From contig PTKB01000056.1 in NCBI GenBank assembly GCA_002937555.1, forward strand, positions 1 to 11,465: DNA of 11,465 bases, written 5' to 3'. The stretch comes from Alphaproteobacteria bacterium MarineAlpha10_Bin2 (GTDB lineage Bacteria; Pseudomonadota; Alphaproteobacteria; UBA828). The position numbers and the translations under genes were made by a program. The stretch's first letter is position 1, and each line of letters opens with the position of its first letter. This document shows, in pieces, positions 6,687 to 11,465 of the stretch. A model generated the notes under the pieces. That model made no database searches, was not told where the DNA came from, and was given only the letters and a program-made list of their open reading frames with translations.

Positions 6687-7841
6687 CTATTCTCCGCCGC
6701 CACTCACCTTATGCGCTGAACTTGATGCGCTGAGCTTGCCCATTTCCCTGAGCACCGCGTCGCCCATCACATCGGTCGACACCCGGGCGGTTTTCTCCGA
6801 CATGATATCGGCGGTCCGGAGGCCGCCGGTAAGGACGTTCTTCACCGCCTGCTCGACCAATTCCGCTTCGGCCATCATATCGAAGGAGTAGCGCAGCATC
6901 ATCGCATAGCTCAGCATCATCGCCACCGGGTTGGCCAGACGCTGCCCGGCAATGTCGGGCGCCGAGCCATGCACCGGCTCGTAGAGCGCTTTGCGTTGCC
7001 CATCCGCGCCGGGCGCACCGAGCGAGGCCGACGGCAGCATGCCGAGCGATCCGGTCAACATCGCGGCGCAGTCCGAAAGGATGTCGCCGAACAGATTGCT
7101 GGTGACGATGACGTCAAACTGTTTGGGATTGCGCACCAACTGCATGGCGCAATTGTCGGCATACATATGGTGTAGCTCGACATCCGAATATTCGGCCTCA
7201 TGCAGCGCGGTCACGACCTCGCGCCAAAAGACGCCGGATTCCATCACATTCGCCTTCTCCACCGAATGCACCTTATTGGAGCGCTTGCGCGCCAGCTCGA
7301 AGGCGACGCCCGCGACGCGCTGAATTTCGGGCTCGGTATAGACTTCCGTATCGAAGCCGCGCCTGGTGCCGTCGGGGAGCGTATCTATGCCGCGTGGCTC
7401 GCCGAAATAAACCCCGGCGGTGAGCTCGCGCACGATCATCAGATCGAGCCCGGAGATGATGTCCTCCTTCAGGGAGGAGGCGTCGGCGAGCCCGTCGAAC
7501 ACCGTGGCCGGGCGCAGGTTTGCGAACAAATCCATTTCCTTGCGCAGCCGCAGCAGTCCGTTTTCGGGCCGTTCTTCGCGCGGCACATTGTCCCATTTCG
7601 GCCCGCCGACGGAGCCGAACAGCACTGCGTCGGAGGCCAGCGCATGGGCCATCGTTTCGTCGGTCAGCGACGTGCCATGGGCATCATAGGCAGCGCCGCC
7701 GGCGAGGTCTTCTTGGACTTCGAATGCGGCGCCGCGATGGTCGTTCATCCAATCGATCATGCGCGCCACTTCATGCATCACTTCGGGACCGATGCCGTCG
7801 CCCGGCAACATCAGAATTTTTTTGTTTGAGCTCATATTCAT
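6687..7841 (-). CDS. leuB: 3-Isopropylmalate dehydrogenase
   Basis: Oxidatively decarboxylates 3-isopropylmalate to 2-oxoisocaproate with NAD+, the third leucine-specific step. The protein is 384 residues. The opening LMLPGDGIGPEV (10-21) is typical. Catalytic Tyr145 lies in VYFGEPRG and Lys196 in VEKANV. Metal and substrate aspartates are Asp229 (YADN), Asp253 and Asp257 (FGDILSD). Arginines 100 and 110 lie in LRLRKEMDLFANLRP. HGSAPDIAGQ (291-300) is the cofactor loop. The last 12 residues (SSSAHKVSGGGE) appear to come from a frameshifting 14-bp duplication; without it the protein would end at residue 372 (see the repeat at 6711-6738). The start is uncertain between ATG 7841 and ATG 7835 (residue 3), with no good ribosome binding site for either. 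It begins 25 bp after leuD. Confidence 0.97.
   Translation of the reverse strand: MNMSSNKKILMLPGDGIGPEVMHEVARMIDWMNDHRGAAFEVQEDLAGGAAYDAHGTSLTDETMAHALASDAVLFGSVGGPKWDNVPREERPENGLLRLRKEMDLFANLRPATVFDGLADASSLKEDIISGLDLMIVRELTAGVYFGEPRGIDTLPDGTRRGFDTEVYTEPEIQRVAGVAFELARKRSNKVHSVEKANVMESGVFWREVVTALHEAEYSDVELHHMYADNCAMQLVRNPKQFDVIVTSNLFGDILSDCAAMLTGSLGMLPSASLGAPGADGQRKALYEPVHGSAPDIAGQRLANPVAMMLSYAMMLRYSFDMMAEAELVEQAVKNVLTGGLRTADIMSEKTARVSTDVMGDAVLREMGKLSASSSAHKVSGGGE
6711..6738 (-). repeat. 14-bp tandem duplication at the 3' end of leuB
   Basis: Two head-to-tail 14-base copies (6711-6724 and 6725-6738) differ at one position. Fourteen is not a multiple of three. Removing one copy would place a TAA stop (minus strand, 6711-6709) directly after ...GKLSA, so the present reading through to TAG at 6687 looks like the result of the duplication. 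Confidence 0.85.
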
Positions 7842-7866
7842 GTCCGGTTAGGGGTTTCGCGCGCGC

Positions 7867-8478
7867 TTAACGGTAGAGCCAAGGCAATGCAGCCTTTTGC
7901 TTCGCTTCGAAGGCGCCGATCTCGGCCCCCTTTTGCAGCGTGATTTCGATATCGTCGAGGCCGTTCAGCAGGCGGTGCTTGCGCGACGCTTCGATTTCGA
8001 ACGTGACCGTCGCGCCGTCCGCCAAGGTGATGGTTTGCGCTTCGAGATCGACAGCCATCTCGCAAGCTTGCGGATTATCCGCCAGCGCCATCAGTTCATT
8101 GACCTTGGCTTCCTCCAGGACGATCAGCAACAACCCGTTTTTGGTGCAGTTGTTGAAGAAAATATCGGCGAAACCAGGCGCGATGACACAGCGAATGCCA
8201 AAATCGTCGAGTGACCAGGGCGCATGCTCGCGGCTCGAGCCGCAGGCGAAATTATCGCCGGCGATCAGGATTTTGGCGTTCCGGTAGGGCTCGCGGTTGA
8301 GCACGAAATCGGGCTTTTCTTTGTCCTCCATGTCATAGCGGAAATCATGGAACAGGCCCTTGCCCAGCCCGGCGCGTGTGATGGCGCTTAAATATTGCTT
8401 GGGAATGATCTGGTCGGTATCGACATTGATCATCGGCAACGGCGCCGCCGGCCCCGAAAGCGTAGTAAATTTTTTCAT
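7867..8478 (-). CDS. leuD: 3-Isopropylmalate dehydratase small subunit
   Basis: The swivelling small subunit of isopropylmalate isomerase, which partners LeuC to convert 2-isopropylmalate to 3-isopropylmalate. It is 203 residues, the usual length for the bacterial LeuD that pairs with long LeuC. The N-terminal NVDTDQIIPKQYL (18-30) and the substrate motif AGDNFACGSSREHAPW (73-88) are intact, as is FNNCTKNGLL (108-117). ATG 8478 follows leuC by 22 bp with an AAAGG about nine bases upstream. Nothing unusual. Confidence 0.97.
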   Translation of the reverse strand: MKKFTTLSGPAAPLPMINVDTDQIIPKQYLSAITRAGLGKGLFHDFRYDMEDKEKPDFVLNREPYRNAKILIAGDNFACGSSREHAPWSLDDFGIRCVIAPGFADIFFNNCTKNGLLLIVLEEAKVNELMALADNPQACEMAVDLEAQTITLADGATVTFEIEASRKHRLLNGLDDIEITLQKGAEIGAFEAKQKAALPWLYR

Positions 8479-8500
8479 CTCTTTCGCCTTTGTCTATCCG

Positions 8501-9910
8501 CTATGACGCCAGTTCTCGCACGTCGACAAAATGCCCTTCGATGGCCGCCGCCACCGCCATGGCCGGGCTCACGAGATGGGTGCGGCCGTCACGCCCCTGA
8601 CGGCCCCTGAAATTGCGGTTGGACGTCGAGGCGCACCGTTCGCCGGGCTGCAACATGTCGCCGTTCATGGCGATGCACATGGAGCAGCCCGGATCGCGCC
8701 ATTCGAAGCCCGCCGCAACCAGGATCTTGTCCAAGCCTTCCGCCTCGGCCTGCGCCTTCACCAGACCGGAGCCCGGCACCACCATGGCGCTAACGCCTGC
8801 GGCCAGGGTGCGGCCCTTGGCCACTTCGGCGGCGGCGCGCATATCTTCGATGCGGCCATTGGTGCAAGAGCCGATAAAGGCGCGATCGATCTTGATGTCG
8901 GCGATCGGCTGATTGGCTTTGAGGTCCATATAGTCGAGCGCCTGCTGAATGGCGTTCTTCTGCTTGTCGTCCGCCGCCGCTGCCGGATCCGGCACCCGGC
9001 CGTCGATCGGCGCCACGTCTTCCGGGCTGGTGCCCCAGGTGACCTGCGGCGCGATGGCCTCGGCGTCGAGCGAGACTTCCTTGTCGTACGCGGCGCCGGG
9101 GTCCGACGGCAGCGAGCGCCAATAGTCGAGCGCCGCGTCCCAATCCCCATCCTTCGGCGCCATCGGGCGTCCTTTGACATAAGCGAAAGTGGTCTCGTCG
9201 GCGGCAATCAGGCCCGCCCGCGCGCCGCCCTCGATGGTCATGTTGCACACCGTCATGCGCCCTTCCATGGAAAGCGCGCGGATGGCACTGCCTACATATT
9301 CAATCACATGGCCGGTGCCGCCGGCGGTGCCGATGGCGCCGATGATGGCGAGGATCATGTCTTTGCCGGTGACGCCCAGCGGCAGGTCGCCGTCGACCGA
9401 GACGCGCATGTTCTTGGGCCGCTTCTGCACCAGGGTCTGGGTCGACAGCACATGCTCCACTTCGCTCGAGCCGATGCCGAAAGCGAGGCAGCCGAAAGCG
9501 CCATGCGTCGCCGTATGGCTGTCGCCGCACACCAGCGTGATGCCGGGCTGGGTGGCGCCCTGTTCCGGCCCGATGATATGGACGATGCCTTGGCGCTCGT
9601 CCATGAGCGGAATCAGCGGCACGTTGAAATCGGCGCAGTTCTTCACCAGGGTTTCGAACTGCACGCGCGCCTGATCGTCTTCGATGCGCTCGCCGCGATT
9701 GGTGGTCGGAATGACATGATCCGGCACGGCAAGCACCGCGTCGGGCCGGCGCACCGGGCGGTCGTTGTTGCGCATGCTTTCGAAACCGGGCCAGCTCGTG
9801 ACCTCGTGAGTCAAATGCATGTCGATATACAACAGCGACGTGCCGTCATCGTTTTCGGCGACGACATGGCTCTCCCATATCTTGTCGAACAGGGTCTTTC
9901 GCGTGCTCAT
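8501..9910 (-). CDS. leuC: 3-Isopropylmalate dehydratase large subunit
   Basis: The aconitase-family catalytic subunit of isopropylmalate isomerase, carrying a [4Fe-4S] cluster. It is 469 residues, matching the bacterial LeuC length. Cluster ligands are Cys349 (GSCTNGRIED), Cys409 and Cys412 (GCSMCIAMN). Other signatures are CGDSHTATHGAFG (128-140) and CASTSNRNFRGRQGRDGRTHLVSPAMA (426-452). ATG 9910 has a perfect AGGAGG eight bases upstream, the best ribosome binding site in the window. This is the first leucine gene after rplS (54-bp gap). leuA is not in this window. Confidence 0.98.
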   Translation of the reverse strand: MSTRKTLFDKIWESHVVAENDDGTSLLYIDMHLTHEVTSWPGFESMRNNDRPVRRPDAVLAVPDHVIPTTNRGERIEDDQARVQFETLVKNCADFNVPLIPLMDERQGIVHIIGPEQGATQPGITLVCGDSHTATHGAFGCLAFGIGSSEVEHVLSTQTLVQKRPKNMRVSVDGDLPLGVTGKDMILAIIGAIGTAGGTGHVIEYVGSAIRALSMEGRMTVCNMTIEGGARAGLIAADETTFAYVKGRPMAPKDGDWDAALDYWRSLPSDPGAAYDKEVSLDAEAIAPQVTWGTSPEDVAPIDGRVPDPAAAADDKQKNAIQQALDYMDLKANQPIADIKIDRAFIGSCTNGRIEDMRAAAEVAKGRTLAAGVSAMVVPGSGLVKAQAEAEGLDKILVAAGFEWRDPGCSMCIAMNGDMLQPGERCASTSNRNFRGRQGRDGRTHLVSPAMAVAAAIEGHFVDVRELAS

Positions 9911-9918
9911 CTGCCGTT

Positions 9919-9924
9919 CCTCCT
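9919..9924 (-). promoter_or_regulatory. Strong ribosome binding site of leuC
   Basis: A consensus AGGAGG lies eight bases before the leuC ATG and settles the start at 9910. Confidence 0.85.
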
Positions 9925-9927
9925 GCG

Positions 9928-9939
9928 CCGCCCGGGCGG
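9928..9939. repeat. 12-bp perfect palindrome before leuC
   Basis: CCGCCCGGGCGG is its own reverse complement and lies four bases upstream of the leuC AGGAGG in the 54-bp rplS-leuC gap. It has no loop and no T-run, so it is not a terminator. It could be an operator or a chance GC palindrome. Confidence 0.4.
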
Positions 9940-9964
9940 TGTTTGTCGGGAATTGCTGGGGTCT

Positions 9965-10384
9965 TCAGTCGGTCGTCGCCTGGTTTTTGGCTTTGGCGCC
10001 GTCCGCCGCCGCGCGGGCGGGGCGGTCATCGCGCTTCTCGCGGATGCGCGCCGATTTGCCGCGCCGGCCGCGCAGATAATATAGCTTCGCCCTTCTCACC
10101 GCGCCGCGTTTGGCGATCTCGATCTTGGCGATGCGCGGCGAATGCAGCGGAAACACGCGCTCCACGCCTTCGCCGTGCGATATCTTGCGCACCGTAAAGG
10201 AGGAATTCACGCCTCTATTCTTGCGTGCGATGCACACCCCTTCGAACAACTGGATACGCTCGCGCGTGCCTTCCGTCACTTTCACATGGATGCGCACGGT
10301 ATCGCCGGGGGCAAATTCCGGCACGTCGTGATCGGCGGTCAGTTTGGCGACATTTTCTTGGTTCAATTGCTCGATGATATTCAT
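9965..10384 (-). CDS. rplS: 50S ribosomal protein L19
   Basis: A large-subunit ribosomal protein at the 30S/50S interface. It has 139 residues. The core (about 1-115) is typical: PEFAPGDTVRIHVKV (22-36), GTRERIQLFEGVCIARKNRG (39-58), FTVRKIS, GVERVFPLHSPRIAKIEI (73-90), RRAKLYYLRGRRGKSARI (97-114). The remaining 25 residues are a low-complexity charged and Ala-rich tail. The ATG overlaps the trmD TGA (ATGA at 10381-10384), and a GAGGG inside the trmD end can act as its ribosome binding site. It belongs to the rimM-trmD-rplS group. Confidence 0.98.
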   Translation of the reverse strand: MNIIEQLNQENVAKLTADHDVPEFAPGDTVRIHVKVTEGTRERIQLFEGVCIARKNRGVNSSFTVRKISHGEGVERVFPLHSPRIAKIEIAKRGAVRRAKLYYLRGRRGKSARIREKRDDRPARAAADGAKAKNQATTD

Positions 10385-11148
10385 GGTTTTGCCCTCGTGT
10401 TAGCGCTTCTCAAATGCATGCCAGCCCACAGGTCGGCGCGCCGTTCGCGCGTGGTTTTTTCGGCCTCGGCGCGGCGCCAGGAGCGTATACGCTCGTGATC
10501 GCCGCTCAGCAATACCGCCGGTACGTCCTTGCCTTCGAAGCTGCGCGGACGGGTGTAATGGGGATATTCCAAGAGGCCGTTTTCGAAACTCTCTTCGTCA
10601 AGCGATTCAGCGGCGCCAACCACTTCGGGCAGGACGCGCACGCAGGCATCGATCACTGCCAGAGCGGCGATCTCGCCGCCCGACAGCACATAATCGCCGA
10701 TGCTCATTTCCTCGATGCCGCGGCTTTCCAGTACGCGCTCGTCGACGCCTTCGAAGCGCCCGCAAATAAACGTCGCACCTTCGCCGGCGGCGATTTCGCG
10801 CACCCGGGATTGGCTGAGCGGCACGCCACGCGGCGTCAAATAAATTACCGGCGCCGCACTGCCGCCGGCGACCGCCGCGTCGATTGCCGCGGCCAACACA
10901 TCGGGGCGCATCACCATGCCGGGGCCGCCGCCGAACGGCTGGTCATCGACGGAGCCATGTTTGTCATGCGCATGATCGCGGATGTCGAGGAATTCGAGCG
11001 ACCAAATCCGATTTTCCAAGGCACGCCCGGCAAGGGCGCCGGCCAACGGCCCGGGAAACATCTCGGGATAAAGCGTCAGCACCGTGGCGCGCCAGGTTGC
11101 CGACGCATTGCCGGCGGCGCCATTGCCGCCTCTGGGATCGCCGCTCAT
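10381..11148 (-). CDS. trmD: tRNA (guanine-37 N1)-methyltransferase
   Basis: Methylates N1 of G37 next to the anticodon with S-adenosylmethionine, preventing +1 frameshifting. The 255 residues carry the SPOUT trefoil-knot signatures YLTPRG (103-108), CGRFEGVDERV (129-139) and IGDYVLSGGE (150-159), plus GGGPGMVM (73-80) and LLEYPHYTRP (192-201). Family members usually begin close to the WRATVLTLYPEMF segment, here at 19-31; this protein has about 18 extra residues rich in Gly, Asn and Ala. No ATG, GTG or TTG in frame lies between residue 1 and that segment, and ATG 11148 overlaps the rimM stop, so the long form is probably real. By hand alignment Glu186 occupies the position of the catalytic Asp169 of H. 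influenzae TrmD; I believe an EESF version is common in alphaproteobacteria. Confidence 0.97.
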   Translation of the reverse strand: MSGDPRGGNGAAGNASATWRATVLTLYPEMFPGPLAGALAGRALENRIWSLEFLDIRDHAHDKHGSVDDQPFGGGPGMVMRPDVLAAAIDAAVAGGSAAPVIYLTPRGVPLSQSRVREIAAGEGATFICGRFEGVDERVLESRGIEEMSIGDYVLSGGEIAALAVIDACVRVLPEVVGAAESLDEESFENGLLEYPHYTRPRSFEGKDVPAVLLSGDHERIRSWRRAEAEKTTRERRADLWAGMHLRSANTRAKP

Positions 11149-11465
11149 CGCTTTTCCGCGTCGCCGGCAACGCCGGCCTCGATTTCCGCCGGCGGATCGA
11201 TCACCAGCGAGCCCGCCGCCAAGTCGATTTCGGGTACGTTTTCGCGGGTGAACGGAAACAGGATCGGACGATCCATTTCGCGTTCTATCTCGATGACATC
11301 GCCGGCGCCGTAATCATAGATGCCGCGCACCACGCCATAGGTTTCGCCGCTCGCGGTGCGGGCACTGAGGCCGATCAGGTCGGCGTGATAATACTCGTCC
11401 TCTTCCGTGTCGGGCAGCGCGTCGCGGGCGACAAAGAGGCGCGTGCCCTGCATCGCTTCCGCCGC
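11145..11465 (-). CDS. rimM: Ribosome maturation factor RimM, 5' part beyond the window
   Basis: An assembly factor for the 30S subunit that acts on the 16S rRNA 3' domain with protein S19. The frame is open to the window edge and gives the last 106 residues; the N-terminal RimM domain is outside. Visible are the linker AAEAMQGTRLFVARDALP and the PRC-barrel: DEYYHADLIGL, a GVVRGIYDYGAGDVIEIE strand region, ILFPFTRENVPEIDLAAGSLVIDPP. The end is a short acidic/Ala tail. Its TGA overlaps the trmD ATG as ATGA (11145-11148). Confidence 0.95.
   Translation of the reverse strand, partial: AAEAMQGTRLFVARDALPDTEEDEYYHADLIGLSARTASGETYGVVRGIYDYGAGDVIEIEREMDRPILFPFTRENVPEIDLAAGSLVIDPPAEIEAGVAGDAEKR

Noticed and set aside
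8531..10084. A 517-codon plus-strand reading frame opposite leuC and the rplS end
   Set aside because: Antisense shadow of leuC; its sequence resembles no family and it crosses two well-supported genes.
1..11465. Mobile elements, CRISPR arrays, tRNA genes, riboswitches or a hidden new system
   Set aside because: Coding density is near complete with conserved housekeeping genes; no transposase, long terminal inverted repeats, spaced repeats or tRNA-like cloverleaf were seen, and no gap exceeds 110 bp.

Overview
The window is an ordinary, gene-dense stretch of an alphaproteobacterial chromosome, and every gene I can support lies on the minus strand. It therefore reads from the right edge to the left. 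High GC content, the sdhC-sdhD-sdhA-sdhB order followed by mdh, and the run rimM-trmD-rplS-leuC-leuD-leuB-asd all suggest an alphaproteobacterium, perhaps of the Rhodospirillales type. That placement rests on gene order and protein character, not on a database search.

Right part (about 11465 to 9965): the 3' part of rimM (16S rRNA processing), trmD (tRNA m1G37 methyltransferase) and rplS (ribosomal protein L19). Both junctions are ATGA stop/start overlaps, so the three genes look translationally coupled.

Middle part (9910 to 5649): leuC, leuD and leuB (the isomerase and dehydrogenase steps of leucine synthesis), then asd (entry to Lys/DAP, Thr and Met synthesis). Gaps are 54 bp or less and I see no intrinsic terminator. 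Six bases after asd starts a TPR-glycosyltransferase gene of unknown substrate (5642 to 4263).

Left part (4244 to 1): an 82-bp gap carries a good sigma70-type promoter candidate, with its -35 box inside the loop of a 7-bp inverted repeat. It is followed by the complete sdhCDAB operon (succinate dehydrogenase, complex II) and, after 107 bp, by the 5' two thirds of mdh (malate dehydrogenase). These are neighbouring TCA-cycle steps, apart from the fumarase step between them.

I found no mobile element, CRISPR array, RNA gene, or new defence or biosynthetic system. The observation most worth a second look is small: a 14-bp tandem duplication at the 3' end of leuB that appears to have shifted the frame past an older stop codon and added 12 residues to LeuB. 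Other modest points are the N-terminal extension of TrmD, the inverted repeat at the sdh promoter, and the uncharacterised TPR-glycosyltransferase next to asd. No gap without a gene exceeds 110 bp.
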